Shown in pieces: positions 1 to 8,624 of a stretch of 64,000 bases of DNA. The translations under genes and the position numbers were made by a program. The notes beneath the pieces were generated by a model. It was not told the origin of the DNA, ran no database searches, and saw only the letters and a program-made list of their open reading frames with translations. The first letter of the stretch is position 1. Each line of letters begins with the position of its first letter. The stretch covers positions 1-64,000 of the forward strand of contig NZ_JALBWM010000004.1 of NCBI RefSeq assembly GCF_023895975.1. The letters run 5' to 3'. This DNA is from Microbulbifer okhotskensis (GTDB lineage: Bacteria; Pseudomonadota; Gammaproteobacteria; Pseudomonadales; Cellvibrionaceae).

Positions 1-457
1 CGAACGGTACAGTGACTACGGGGCTATAGCTGCATGAAACTGTCCGAAGTGTTGAAAAAATAAAGATTAGAATTACCCCTTAACTTGCAAATAGCTATTA
101 TTCTTAATCTCAACGGGTTGAAACGGCCTTTTGTCTGACCACGATATACAAAACGCAACGGGTTAATAATTATCCAGAAGTAATACAGGGCACATAAATA
201 GCACAACCACAAGGCTATGAAATTAATTGCATATACAATTCTATTAAAACGCTAACTTTATTACCGTTCTGCATGTGATTGCTTAAGAAAAGCCTTTCAA
301 TGTCGATCATGAGGTATGAATGGAGAAATCGATACGGAAAGCGCAAGGAAGATAGTGAATATTCACCAATAAAGAAGTGGTCAAATAGAAGCCCGACCAA
401 ATTAAAGCCCGCAGTCAAAAAACTTGCGGGGTATTCAATTCTATCGGGCTGTCGGAA
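1..457. other. intergenic, no supported gene
   Basis: AT-rich left edge of the window. The open frames here are short, lack a Shine-Dalgarno sequence and have no recognisable protein character. The only structure I see is the terminator-like hairpin at 408-430 downstream of the FAH-like gene, with outer pairing of AGCCCGA (390-396) to TCGGGCT (443-449). Confidence 0.6.
408..430 (-). terminator. hairpin terminator of the tyrosine-degradation operon
   Basis: CCCGCA pairs with TGCGGG around an A-rich loop, 28 bases beyond the stop of the FAH-like gene on the minus strand. The minus strand continues into a weakly T-rich tail. A second inverted pair (390-396 with 443-449) encloses it, so the 3' end of the transcript is probably strongly folded. 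Confidence 0.5.
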
Positions 458-1465
458 TTAAACCTGCTCTACAGTCTGCTCGATACGGCCAAAAATTGAC
501 TGGCCTTGGTCATCCAGCATTTCAATAGCAATGGTATTACCAAAGTCCATAAACGGCGTGCTTGCAGAACCATTCTGGATGGTCTCAATCATGCGTATCT
601 CGGCGATACAACTGTAACCGACACCGCCCTCCACAACCGGTTTACCGGGGCCACCATCCAGTTTATTGGAAACGGTACCTGATCCGATAATCGTGCCAGC
701 ACAAAGCGAGCGAGTTCTGGCTGCGTGGGCAACCAGCTGACCGAAATGGAAGGTCATATCCTGCCCGGCATTGGGCTCACCGAATTTTTCCCCATTCAGC
801 TGGGAAATCAACGGCAGGTGCAATTTGCCCTCGCTCCAACGGTCTCCTAATTGCTCGGGGGTCACACACACCGGCGAGAAAGCGCTGGAGGGTTTTGACT
901 GGTAGAAACCAAACCCCTTAGCCAGCTCTGCTGGAATTAGTCCACGCAGGGAAACATCGTTCACCAACATTACTAGTTGGATATGGGGCAGCGCGTCCTC
1001 GGCGGACACCCCCATAGGTACATCGTCGGTAACAACGGCAATTTCCGCTTCGAAGTCGATACCAAAGCCATTGCTCTGCGGCATCTTCACAGGCTCGCGC
1101 GGGGCCAGGAAGGTATCGGACCCACCCTGGTACATCAGCGGGTCGCTATAGAAACTCTCCGGTACCTCGGCACCGCGGGCTTTACGCACCAGTTCCACAT
1201 GGTTCACATAAGCACTGCCATCGGCCCAGTGATAGGCGCGCGGTAGTGGTGAAGCGCATTGAGCCTGATCGAAAGCTACGCCCTGAATTTCACCGTTTTG
1301 CAGGCGCTCGTGCAATTTCTCCAGATCACCACGCACTGCTGTCCAGTTGTCCAGTGCACACTGCATCGTGGGCGCGATATCGCCGGCTGTCACCATACGG
1401 GTGAGATCGTCGCTGACGACAACCAATTGGCCATCGCGGCCGGATTTAAGGCTGGCTAACTTCAC
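458..1465 (-). CDS. fumarylacetoacetate hydrolase family protein
   Basis: 335-residue FAA-hydrolase fold protein, probably fumarylacetoacetase-type, splitting fumarylacetoacetate into fumarate and acetoacetate at the end of tyrosine catabolism. The metal-binding acidic residues of the family are visible in 'IDFEAEIAVV' and 'MLVNDVSLRG', followed by the conserved 'GTIIGSGTVSN' segment near residue 250. The start is a GTG whose last bases overlap the TGA of the upstream VOC gene (GTGA), so the two are translationally coupled. It is the last gene of the hppD-VOC-FAH operon. No homogentisate dioxygenase or maleylacetoacetate isomerase is visible, so the middle steps must be encoded elsewhere. Other FAA-family activities (e.g. 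2-keto-4-pentenoate hydratase-like) cannot be excluded, but context favours tyrosine degradation. Confidence 0.88.
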   Translation of the reverse strand: MKLASLKSGRDGQLVVVSDDLTRMVTAGDIAPTMQCALDNWTAVRGDLEKLHERLQNGEIQGVAFDQAQCASPLPRAYHWADGSAYVNHVELVRKARGAEVPESFYSDPLMYQGGSDTFLAPREPVKMPQSNGFGIDFEAEIAVVTDDVPMGVSAEDALPHIQLVMLVNDVSLRGLIPAELAKGFGFYQSKPSSAFSPVCVTPEQLGDRWSEGKLHLPLISQLNGEKFGEPNAGQDMTFHFGQLVAHAARTRSLCAGTIIGSGTVSNKLDGGPGKPVVEGGVGYSCIAEIRMIETIQNGSASTPFMDFGNTIAIEMLDDQGQSIFGRIEQTVEQV

Positions 1466-2022
1466 TGTGCCTCCCCTTCAGTTTTTTCCACAAATTCTTT
1501 TTCCCCGTGCATCCAGGCGGCGTGCCTCGGGGCTTTTTTCGTACGCGACCACTCTTCCAGCATATCTTCGGCAACCCGCTTCAGCTCTTTGTGCATACCG
1601 GGCTTGGCGGTGTTGGCGGCCAGCTCAATACGGTGGCCGTTAGGATCGAAGAAATAGATCGACTCGAAAATGGTGTGATTGGTGGGGCCGAGTACATCGA
1701 CCCCGGCCGCTTCCAGTCGCTCTTTAGTCGTAAGCATTTCTTCCATCGACTCCACTTCGAAAGCGATGTGCTGCACCCACTTGGGGGTATTCTCATCGCG
1801 CCCCATCTCCGGCGAGTTGGGGATTTCAAAGAAGGCGAGCACATTCCCCATACCCGCATCCATAAACACATGCATGTAGGGGTCCGGCTCGCCGGTTGAG
1901 GGTACCTCGTTTTCGGCAATAGCCAGCTGGAAGTCCATGCCGAGGAGATCGCGATAAAATTCTACCGTCTCCTTGGCGTCCCTGCAGCGATACGCTACGT
2001 GGTGAATACGCTTAATGCCCAT
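1462..2022 (-). CDS. VOC family (glyoxalase-like) metalloprotein
   Basis: 186 residues, one vicinal-oxygen-chelate domain. The expected metal ligands are visible: His in 'RIHHVAY' near the N-terminus, His in 'VQHIAFEV' mid-protein and Glu in 'GHRIELA' near residue 135. It lies 15 bases downstream of hppD and overlaps the FAH-like gene by four bases, so it is co-transcribed with tyrosine-degradation enzymes. VOC proteins include glyoxalases, dioxygenases and isomerases; the exact reaction is not evident from sequence. A role in handling a tyrosine-pathway intermediate is inferred from position only. Confidence 0.85.
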   Translation of the reverse strand: MGIKRIHHVAYRCRDAKETVEFYRDLLGMDFQLAIAENEVPSTGEPDPYMHVFMDAGMGNVLAFFEIPNSPEMGRDENTPKWVQHIAFEVESMEEMLTTKERLEAAGVDVLGPTNHTIFESIYFFDPNGHRIELAANTAKPGMHKELKRVAEDMLEEWSRTKKAPRHAAWMHGEKEFVEKTEGEAQ

Positions 2023-2037
2023 TGAAGCCTCCGCTTA

Positions 2038-3117
2038 TTATTCCTTTTCTTGAATGACGCCGCGCTTAAGCTGGTCGCGCTCAATAGATTCGAACAGGGC
2101 CTTGAAGTTGCCCTCACCGAATCCGTCATCTTCCTTGCGCTGAATAAATTCAAAGAATACCGGGCCGAGCATGTTCGCAGAGAAAATCTGCAGCAACAGA
2201 CGTGGTTCGCCACCTTCGGTGGTGCCGTCAAGCAGGATACCGCGACTCTGAAATTCCACGGTGGGCTCACCATGGCCGGGCAGACGCTCTTCCAGCATTT
2301 CGTAATAGGTCTCCGGCGGCGGAGTCATAAACTCCATGCCCTGCTCTTTCAGGCGATCCCAGCAAGCTACCAGGTCGTCACAGGCAAAGGCGATATGCTG
2401 GATGCCCTCGCCATTGTACTTCATTAGAAACTCTTCAATTTGACCACCACCACCGGCTGCCTCTTCGTTCAGCGGGATGCGTATTTTGCCATCCGGCGCT
2501 GTCATGGCCTTGGACAGCAGGCCTGTGTACTCGCCCTTGATGTCGAAGTAGCGGATCTCACGGAAATTGAACAGGTCTTCGTAATACTTGGCCCAGTAAT
2601 CCATGCGACCGCGGTATACGTTGTGAGTCAGGTGGTCCAGGGTGTGGAAGCCACAGCCTTCAGGGCGGCGCTCTACACCTTCCTCCCAGTTGAAGTCGAT
2701 ATCATAGATGGACTCGCCATCTTTATAGCGGTCGATCATGTAGAGAGTGGCTCCGCCAATACCTTTGATCGCCGGCAGGTGCAGCTCCATCGGGCCGGTT
2801 TGAACATCTACCGGCTGGGCACCTTTACGCAATGCCTCTTGGTAGGCAAATTTGGCATCCTTAACTCGGAATGCCAAGCCACAGGCGGAAGGACCATGCT
2901 CCTGAGCGTAATAATAGGCATGGCTGTTGGGCTCATAGTTGGTGATAAAGTTGATATCACCCTGGCGCCACAGCTCCACTTCTTTGGCGCGGTGACGGGC
3001 CACCTTTTCAAAGCCCATCGCGGCAAAAACGGTCTCGAGAATGCCTTTTTCTGGCGCGGTAAACTCTACAAATTCAAAGCCATTGAGACCCATCGGGTTT
3101 TCAAATAAGTCGGCCAT
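2038..3117 (-). CDS. hppD: 4-hydroxyphenylpyruvate dioxygenase
   Basis: 359 residues, the usual length for bacterial HPPD. It converts 4-hydroxyphenylpyruvate to homogentisate using Fe(II) and O2. The iron ligands are recognisable: His in 'TLDHLTHNV' (about residue 160), His in 'GIQHIAFA' (about 240) and Glu in 'VFFEFIQR' (about 320). The C-terminal '[18 protein letters not shown]' helix is diagnostic of HPPD rather than hydroxymandelate synthase. The ATG start lies below a promoter containing a perfect TTGACA and a palindrome filling the -35/-10 spacer, pointing to repressor control. First gene of a three-gene leftward operon. Confidence 0.96.
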   Translation of the reverse strand: MADLFENPMGLNGFEFVEFTAPEKGILETVFAAMGFEKVARHRAKEVELWRQGDINFITNYEPNSHAYYYAQEHGPSACGLAFRVKDAKFAYQEALRKGAQPVDVQTGPMELHLPAIKGIGGATLYMIDRYKDGESIYDIDFNWEEGVERRPEGCGFHTLDHLTHNVYRGRMDYWAKYYEDLFNFREIRYFDIKGEYTGLLSKAMTAPDGKIRIPLNEEAAGGGGQIEEFLMKYNGEGIQHIAFACDDLVACWDRLKEQGMEFMTPPPETYYEMLEERLPGHGEPTVEFQSRGILLDGTTEGGEPRLLLQIFSANMLGPVFFEFIQRKEDDGFGEGNFKALFESIERDQLKRGVIQEKE

Positions 3118-3188
3118 GCAGCCCTCCGTCTCTTATCATCGCGGCGCCATCATTCGGGGCTGCGGATTGTGTATTTAAAACGCAAACG

Positions 3189-3217
3189 AAGTTAGTTGCA
3201 GATGTAACTAATGTCAA
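3189..3217 (-). promoter_or_regulatory. hppD promoter with palindromic operator in the spacer
   Basis: Read on the minus strand: TTGACA (3212-3217), 17 bases, then TAACTT (3189-3194). The 20-bp imperfect palindrome TTAGTTGCAGATGTAACTAA (3192-3211, plus strand) runs from the -35 box into the -10 box. A protein bound there would block polymerase, so repression relieved by a tyrosine-pathway metabolite is likely. Which regulator family binds is unknown; no regulator gene lies nearby. Confidence 0.55.
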
Positions 3218-3396
3218 GAGGCCCCAGGTCGGCAAGAAATCGGGCACCAGAAGCTTCATTCTGGTCACCTAATGCCAGGCGCTGCAATGTCGTCAGATTA
3301 GACCCAAGTAACAGGAGTGATCACTGAAGCGGAGGGAGGGTGAGGGAATTATCGGGTGCGGCACACGCAGTGCGCCACACCCGTGCGCAACCGGTG

Positions 3397-3648
3397 TTAC
3401 TTACGGGTGCATTTACCAGTATCCGTGCGGCACATATGATCCTTGTGGAATTTACCCGTCATTTGATCGCATTGGCTTTTGCTCACATCGCCGGCACAGG
3501 CATTCTCAGCATGCTGGCAACAGCCGGTTTCAGCGGCTCCCATGCCCTTGCTGCCATCCATCCCTTCATCCTTCTTACGCTGTTCGCAGGCAGACAGAGT
3601 CAATACCATCGCCGCGGCCAGTATTCCAATTGAAGCTTTGAGTCTCAT
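3397..3648 (-). CDS. small cysteine-rich lipoprotein
   Basis: 83 residues. A type II signal peptide with lipobox 'LTLSAC' ends at Cys21, so the mature protein is a lipid-anchored peptide of about 63 residues. The mature part has seven further cysteines, including a vicinal pair 'GCCQH' and two Met/His-containing stretches, suggesting disulfides or metal binding. A strong GGAGG lies six bases before the ATG. It stands alone between hppD and the antiporter gene. I do not recognise the family; envelope metal binding is only a guess from composition. Confidence 0.7.
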   Translation of the reverse strand: MRLKASIGILAAAMVLTLSACEQRKKDEGMDGSKGMGAAETGCCQHAENACAGDVSKSQCDQMTGKFHKDHMCRTDTGKCTRK

Positions 3649-3996
3649 AGGGGCCTCCTAAATACCCGGCTTAGTGGCCGGTGACATGTATATCGCGGAA
3701 TCTGCCGCGCATTGCTCTGTGCGACCCGCGTAGCTATACCCGATATATCCACCGGTTGAGAGGGCTTGCGACTGGACGCGCCACCCAGATGTCACCCTGC
3801 AGATTTACCGGGCCTTGCATTGACTGTAGTTCACACTGGCAGCGAAACCATCTGACTGACGGGACACTTATGTTAATTTGCCCCGCCTACACCAGCCACA
3901 TAACTGAATACCTTTTTGTATTCCCCAGAGCCGGTACAATCGGTCCCCGTTTGTCGGGTAATCCCCCGGCAGGAATGTATCTATTGAGGACCCCCT
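3649..3996. other. intergenic between lipoprotein and antiporter genes
   Basis: About 350 bases separating divergently transcribed genes. A long open frame on the plus strand begins here but runs across the antiporter gene in another frame and has no protein-like character, so I treat it as spurious. No clear promoter or repeat was identified. Confidence 0.5.
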
Positions 3997-4977
3997 ATGC
4001 TTCTCGCTGCTGTTGCCATCATCGCCGGTTTTGTTGTGCTGGTTTGGAGCGCCGACCGCTTTGTGGATGGCGCTGCTGCCACTGCCAAGCACTGTGGTAT
4101 GCCCACATTATTGATCGGTATGGTGATCGTCGGCTTCGGCACTTCTGCCCCGGAAATGGTGGTCTCTGCCATCGCTGCACTCAATGGCAACCCGGGCCTG
4201 GCTCTCGGGAATGCCTACGGTTCCAATATTGCCAATACCGGCCTGATTTTGGGAATCAGTGCACTGCTTATCCCACTTTCTGTGCACTCAAAGATTGTGC
4301 GGAAAGAATTGCCTCTTTTGTTGGCAATCACGTTGTTGAGCGGGGCCTTCCTTTGGAATGGGCAATTGGAGCGCTGGGAAGGAATTACTTTGTTGATTGG
4401 CTTTTTTGCGCTGATTGGCTGGAGCATTTTTTCGGCTCTGCGCAACAAAGGTGATCAACTAGAAGGTGAAGTGGAGACAGAGCTGAAGGAGAACCCCATG
4501 CCCCTCAATACCGCCATATTCTGGCTGGTAGCCGGGCTGGTGCTGTTGATCATCAGCTCTCGCCTCCTGGTATGGGGCGCTATAACTATCGCTGAGTCAC
4601 TCGGGGTCAGCGACCTTGTCATTGGCCTGACGATTGTCGCCCTGGGCACTTCCCTGCCCGAACTGGCAGCAACCCTTGTTGCTGCACGCAAAGGTGAGCA
4701 CGACATCGCTATCGGCAATGTCGTCGGCTCCAATATGTTCAATCTGTTGGCGGTGGTGGGCATCGCAGGCACTATCGCACCGATGCCGATTGTGCCCCAC
4801 GAGGTACTGTCGAGGGATTGGCCAATGGTACTCGGGCTCACCATTGCTCTGTTTATATTTGCCTATGGCTTCCGCGGCCAGGGCCGCATTAACCGCTGGG
4901 AGGGTGCTGCCCTGCTGATGGCTTATCTCGCCTATACCGGTTATCTGGTTGGCACCATTACCAAAGCCGCGCTCTGA
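3997..4977 (+). CDS. calcium/sodium antiporter (YrbG-like)
   Basis: 326-residue inner-membrane protein of the Ca2+:cation antiporter superfamily with the typical internal duplication. The two alpha-repeat signatures are 'GFGTSAPEMVVSAIAAL' (about residue 47) and 'ALGTSLPELAATLVAA' (about 212), each followed by a G-N-xx-GSN segment ('GNAYGSN', 'GNVVGSN'). About ten hydrophobic segments cover the protein. A GAGGA lies seven bases before the ATG. It probably exports calcium in exchange for sodium or protons. A GC-rich hairpin follows the stop, so it is likely monocistronic. Confidence 0.93.
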   Translation: MLLAAVAIIAGFVVLVWSADRFVDGAAATAKHCGMPTLLIGMVIVGFGTSAPEMVVSAIAALNGNPGLALGNAYGSNIANTGLILGISALLIPLSVHSKIVRKELPLLLAITLLSGAFLWNGQLERWEGITLLIGFFALIGWSIFSALRNKGDQLEGEVETELKENPMPLNTAIFWLVAGLVLLIISSRLLVWGAITIAESLGVSDLVIGLTIVALGTSLPELAATLVAARKGEHDIAIGNVVGSNMFNLLAVVGIAGTIAPMPIVPHEVLSRDWPMVLGLTIALFIFAYGFRGQGRINRWEGAALLMAYLAYTGYLVGTITKAAL

Positions 4978-4988
4978 GCCGTTCGCCT

Positions 4989-5009
4989 GGGGTGGTCAAA
5001 GGCCACCCC
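4989..5009 (+). terminator. hairpin after the antiporter gene
   Basis: GGGGTGG pairs with CCACCCC around a seven-base loop, 11 bases after the antiporter stop. The tail is A-rich then T-rich rather than a clean U-run, so termination efficiency is uncertain. Confidence 0.45.
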
Positions 5010-5126
5010 CCAAAAAATTTCTTCGTCTTAATTCGCCACAACTTGCCATAGCTCCGCCCCTTTTCTCTCACCAAAACCAGCTAATATTTGCGGCGCCTTC
5101 CAAGAGAAAAATGCGGAGATAACTTT

Positions 5127-6116
5127 ATGAAGCGGAGCACAATCACCAGAGGCGCTGCGCTGGCATCCCTGCTCGGTATCGGGGCAATCTATCTTCTAAA
5201 CGCCTCCTGGCTGGCCCGCCCTCCCATGGGGAAACCCACACTGATTTCCCACCGAGGCGTGTACCAGACCTATAGCCGTGACAATCTGGAACGGGATGAC
5301 TGCACTGCAGTACGAATCTACCCACCAGAACACGACTATCTAGAAAACACCACCGTTTCCATTGAGGCCGCCTTTTCCCATGGTGCAGATATTGTTGAAA
5401 TTGATATCCACCCGACCACCGATGGCGAGTTCGCTGTATTCCACGACTGGACTCTGGAGTGCCGCACCAACGGCGAGGGAGTGACCCGCGAGCACACCAT
5501 GGAGGCGTTAAGCAAACTGGATATCGGTTATGGGTATACCTTCGATGGAGGCAAAACCTTTCCATTTCGCGCCCAGGGGGTTGGCCTAATGCCCACACTG
5601 GAGAAAATTTTACGCTCCTTTCCCAATAGGCAATTCCTGATCAATATTAAAAGTAATGATTCAAGTGAGGCAGAGAAACTGGATCGTTACCTGCGTGAGC
5701 GCCAATTAGTAAAAAACACTCGTCTGATGGTCTACGGCGGTGCCAACCCCATAGCAAGGCTGCGAACATTACGACCAGGCGCCCTCGCTTTTAGTAGAGA
5801 AAGCGTAAAGCGCTGCGCTCTCAACTACCTGTTAATAGGCTGGAGCGGATATGTACCAGAAGACTGCCGCAATAGTCTCGTTATTGCACCAAATACTTGG
5901 CATTGGGCGCTGTGGGGCTGGCCCAATCGCTATATCGACCGAGTTACTCAGGCCGGCAGCATGATGATGGTCGTTGACCATCGCAGTGGAAAACAGGGCA
6001 TGCCAGGTATCTATCTGCCGAAAGAATTGGCTTATTTACCGGGCGACTATAGCGGAGCAGTGTGGATCGAAAAAATAGAGGTGATTGGCCCCTACCTAAA
6101 AGCACATCAAGACTAA
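5127..6116 (+). CDS. glycerophosphodiester phosphodiesterase family protein
   Basis: About 329 residues with an N-terminal signal anchor (hydrophobic stretch at residues 9-27) followed by a GDPD TIM-barrel. Family residues are visible: 'ISHRG' near residue 40, 'DIVEIDIHPTTDGEFAVFHD' around residue 90 (acidic metal ligands and catalytic His), and 'FLINIKSND' further on. It likely hydrolyses glycerophosphodiesters to glycerol-3-phosphate at the periplasmic side. The ATG at 5127 is chosen over an upstream in-frame ATG at 5088 because it follows GGAG and begins a proper signal sequence. The insert between HRG and the acidic motif is longer than usual. It converges on cbpM with only eight bases between the stops. 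Confidence 0.85.
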   Translation: MKRSTITRGAALASLLGIGAIYLLNASWLARPPMGKPTLISHRGVYQTYSRDNLERDDCTAVRIYPPEHDYLENTTVSIEAAFSHGADIVEIDIHPTTDGEFAVFHDWTLECRTNGEGVTREHTMEALSKLDIGYGYTFDGGKTFPFRAQGVGLMPTLEKILRSFPNRQFLINIKSNDSSEAEKLDRYLRERQLVKNTRLMVYGGANPIARLRTLRPGALAFSRESVKRCALNYLLIGWSGYVPEDCRNSLVIAPNTWHWALWGWPNRYIDRVTQAGSMMMVVDHRSGKQGMPGIYLPKELAYLPGDYSGAVWIEKIEVIGPYLKAHQD

Positions 6117-6124
6117 GAATACAG

Positions 6125-6454
6125 CTACTTCTTGTGCCGCTCCTCCAGCCACGCAAGGTGCGCCTGTAACCTCTCTATTTCTTCTAATAATTCAATAGCC
6201 AGGGCCGCCCCAGCCAGATTAATCCCCAAGTCTTGCTCCAAACTGTAAACCCGACGAACACGGCGCACACAAATTCCGCTAAAACGCCATCGGACTTCTT
6301 TGTTGCGCGGCTCAATGACGCCCTCTTCCACCAGCGCAATTATGCGCTCCGCCGGAACACCACAGGCCCGGCACAGCTCACCCAGAGTCAGTTCACTGTC
6401 TTCATCGAGAAGAACACCCGCAATCTGTTCAACCTGCTTACTTGTCACTTTCAT
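6125..6454 (-). CDS. cbpM: chaperone modulator CbpM
   Basis: 109 residues, MerR-like helical domain protein of the CbpM family, which in E. coli binds the J-domain of CbpA and inhibits its co-chaperone activity. The N-terminal half resembles a winged-helix fold ('LGELCRACGVPAERIIALVEEG'-like segment, about residues 24-46), and the C-terminus is a charged helix. Its start overlaps the stop of cbpA by four bases (ATGA), the classical cbpAM coupling, which supports the assignment. Confidence 0.88.
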   Translation of the reverse strand: MKVTSKQVEQIAGVLLDEDSELTLGELCRACGVPAERIIALVEEGVIEPRNKEVRWRFSGICVRRVRRVYSLEQDLGINLAGAALAIELLEEIERLQAHLAWLEERHKK

Positions 6455-7404
6455 CCCCCGATAAACTGGCGCGGATTGAAGTTAAATGCCTCACTGAATT
6501 GTCGATAAGCTTCGCGCTCACTCTCCGTTGTTGCCTGAGGTGTAACCGTATGCATCACCACATACAAATCTCCCGGCTGCTTCGCCGGAACACCGCGGCC
6601 CTTGAGGCGCAACTTTTTACCATTTGCACTATTGGCGGGAATCGTTACTTTTACGGGGCCGTCCGGTGTTGGTACCAGTACTTTGGCGCCCAGTGCTACC
6701 TCCCAAGGTGCCAAGGGCAGGTCCAGATATACCGTTTTGCCTTCTATGTGGAAGTGACGGTGGGGATTGAAGGCAACTTCCAGATAGAGATCGCCGGGTC
6801 GGCCGTCACCAATACCCAACTCCCCCTGTCCAGCCAGACGGATCTGTTGCCCTTCAGTGATTCCCTTCGGAATTTTGACATTGAGGCAGCGCTCATGCAT
6901 TTGCGGCCGCCCGTCGGCACCCAGAACGGAATGCTTTAAGGTAATCTGGCGCGTGCTACCCCGATAACTGTCTTCCAACTCAATGGTAATACGCGCATAA
7001 GTATTTTCACCCTGGGCACTATAGGAACGATGCCGCCCACCGCCCTGGGCCTGGCGGAAAGCACCACGGCCAAACAGGCTTTCGAAAAAGTCACTGAAAG
7101 CCTCCGGGTCGCTATCGGTATAACCACCGCCATGGAATTCAAAGCCCTGATCCCAATTCGGCGGTGGCCGAAAATTCTGTCCAGATTGAAATCCACTGCC
7201 CAGTTGATCGTAGGCTGCGCGTTTCTCAGGGTCCTTGAGCACTTCGTAAGCCTCATTGACGGCTTTGAAATGCTCTTCAGCATCCTGCTCACTGCTAACA
7301 TCGGGATGATACTTGCGCGCCAACTTCCGATAAGCACGCTTGATTTGCGCCTGATCGGCGCCTCGATCCAGACCGAGAATTTTGTAGTAGTCCTTGTATT
7401 CCAT
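6451..7404 (-). CDS. cbpA: curved DNA-binding protein / DnaJ-class co-chaperone CbpA
   Basis: About 317 residues. The J-domain at residues 1-66 carries the HPD motif ('YHPDVSSEQD'), a Gly/Phe-rich linker follows at about 75-125, then two DnaJ C-terminal beta domains. There is no zinc-finger region, which separates CbpA from DnaJ. It stimulates DnaK and, in E. coli, also binds curved DNA in stationary phase. The start at 7404 gives 'MEYKDYYKILG', matching the family N-terminus; an in-frame ATG ten codons upstream is less likely. It forms a two-gene operon with cbpM. Confidence 0.92.
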   Translation of the reverse strand: MEYKDYYKILGLDRGADQAQIKRAYRKLARKYHPDVSSEQDAEEHFKAVNEAYEVLKDPEKRAAYDQLGSGFQSGQNFRPPPNWDQGFEFHGGGYTDSDPEAFSDFFESLFGRGAFRQAQGGGRHRSYSAQGENTYARITIELEDSYRGSTRQITLKHSVLGADGRPQMHERCLNVKIPKGITEGQQIRLAGQGELGIGDGRPGDLYLEVAFNPHRHFHIEGKTVYLDLPLAPWEVALGAKVLVPTPDGPVKVTIPANSANGKKLRLKGRGVPAKQPGDLYVVMHTVTPQATTESEREAYRQFSEAFNFNPRQFIGG

Positions 7405-7766
7405 GGCTTTAATAAAAGCCGATGATGGGAGCATTCGCCATATATTTGTAGAGGTAAAAGTGGCGTAGCTACTGTTTGAATATCAACCGTTCATACTGTT
7501 AGCGATATTGAGGCGCCGATTAGAAAAGCGGCGCCATAAAACAAAGTTAATAAACTGTCTCATAGAATATTGATTTTTCCAAATACTCAATGGTTCCATC
7601 TGCAATACTTCAGATAGTTTTAACGCGCAAAATAAGTAGGAGACATTAAAAAATAAGGATATCAATCAATAACGAAGCTCCTATACATAGCAAATGCCGT
7701 CAAACAGTTTTTGCTCAAATATCCAGCATAAAAAATCCCTTATACATTAATTATTCTGCAAAACGA
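7405..7766. other. AT-rich intergenic with repeat copy A and a GC hairpin
   Basis: About 360 bases between cbpA and the DUF4274-like gene. It contains repeat copy A (7628-7735) and an inverted repeat GGCGCCG (7512-7518) / CGGCGCC (7529-7535) with a ten-base loop. The hairpin has no U-tail on either strand. No gene is supported. Confidence 0.55.
7628..7735 (-). repeat. imperfect direct repeat, copy A
   Basis: About 108 bases alignable to copy B at 8459-8568. Shared blocks include 'caaaataRgtagga' at the left end and 'gctcaaatatccag' near the right end. It lies directly downstream of the DUF4274-like gene. On the minus strand both copies can be read as a similar short peptide stretch (...GYLSxNxLTAFAMxR...), interrupted by a stop in copy A, which suggests remnants of the same degraded coding or mobile sequence. 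Confidence 0.6.
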
Positions 7767-8324
7767 CTACAAATTTGTATCTACATACATAGTACTATAT
7801 GGACACAGAAATTCACCGGGGATCAAATAGCCTTTCTTTAAACACTCATCTAATGGTGGTATATAGTGGTCGCTATATGGATTAAAAGCAATATCATAAG
7901 AATTAAAGCCTTTAGCCTTAAATCGCAATATTAATTCGCTAAAAAATAATTTCTCCTCCTTGTCATCTGAGGGGCATGAATTATGGGATAAAATACGGTA
8001 TCCCGCCCCTTTCCAGAACAAAAGAAGAGCTGTACCCGCATCACATAATGGATGGTTTATAAAGGCATACAGGCTGTCTAGAGTATTATCATCCCAGTGA
8101 TAGTTGTCTGCTACAGCATGAATCTCCTCCCTGGATTGGAGCTCCTCTATTGTTATTATTTCATCCTCAGACACAGGAAATTGTTTGGCAAAATACATAA
8201 CAGCATCGTACTGCTCTCCCTTGTCATTTATCATGTCACTCCAAAATTTTCGACTGGGTAAGCAGCCACATTCAAAGCAAATACGCGCGCGGTGTACTTC
8301 TTTCTCTGTTAGTTTTTTGGCCAT
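7767..8324 (-). CDS. DUF4274-like hypothetical protein
   Basis: 185 residues, cytoplasmic, acidic, without signal peptide or membrane segment. The central segment 'NYHWDDNTLDSLYAFINH' followed by 'CDAGTALLLFWKGAGYRIL' (about residues 70-110) resembles the DUF4274 domain, whose function is unknown to me. Two cysteines near the N-terminus ('CFECGC') might bind metal. The gene is markedly AT-richer than cbpA or the flotillin genes and is flanked on both sides by copies of a diverged direct repeat, so it looks like an acquired or duplicated cassette. Confidence 0.7.
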   Translation of the reverse strand: MAKKLTEKEVHRARICFECGCLPSRKFWSDMINDKGEQYDAVMYFAKQFPVSEDEIITIEELQSREEIHAVADNYHWDDNTLDSLYAFINHPLCDAGTALLLFWKGAGYRILSHNSCPSDDKEEKLFFSELILRFKAKGFNSYDIAFNPYSDHYIPPLDECLKKGYLIPGEFLCPYSTMYVDTNL

Positions 8325-8624
8325 TCAAAAATCACCTATTGTCTAGACTAAAAAATAGAAAGCTATATGCGCTCATCATACAGATTTGAGATACGCAATG
8401 ATTAAGCAGCGTGATTTATGAGTATTTATATATAAATACTCGGGGCTGTCTTAAAGTACAAAATAGGTAGGAAATGCTGAGAAATAAAGTTCTCACATCC
8501 AATAATGTAGTACCGATCCATGGCAAACGCAGTCAAACTATTTTCGCTCAAATATCCAGTATCAAAAACCTAAAATAAAAATATTAATAACTTCCTTAAA
8601 AAGCATTATTATAGTTATTGGGCA
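8325..8624. other. AT-rich intergenic with repeat copy B
   Basis: 300 bases between the DUF4274-like and zinc-ribbon genes. The main content is repeat copy B. A self-complementary 'gagtatttatatataaatactc' element (about 8420-8441) could form a hairpin. No coding region is supported. Confidence 0.5.
8459..8568 (-). repeat. imperfect direct repeat, copy B
   Basis: About 110 bases alignable end to end with copy A (7628-7735), same orientation. It lies between the DUF4274-like gene and the zinc-ribbon gene, so each copy follows the 3' side of a leftward gene. On the minus strand this copy keeps a longer uninterrupted reading frame than copy A. Confidence 0.6.

Noticed and set aside
3681..4454. 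257-codon plus-strand frame overlapping the antiporter gene
   Set aside because: Different frame from a clear membrane transporter, Cys/Arg-rich, no start signal.
7628..8568. Integron attC sites around the DUF4274-like gene
   Set aside because: Repeat length and placement would fit, but no RYYYAAC/GTTRRRY core sites or paired simple sites were found.
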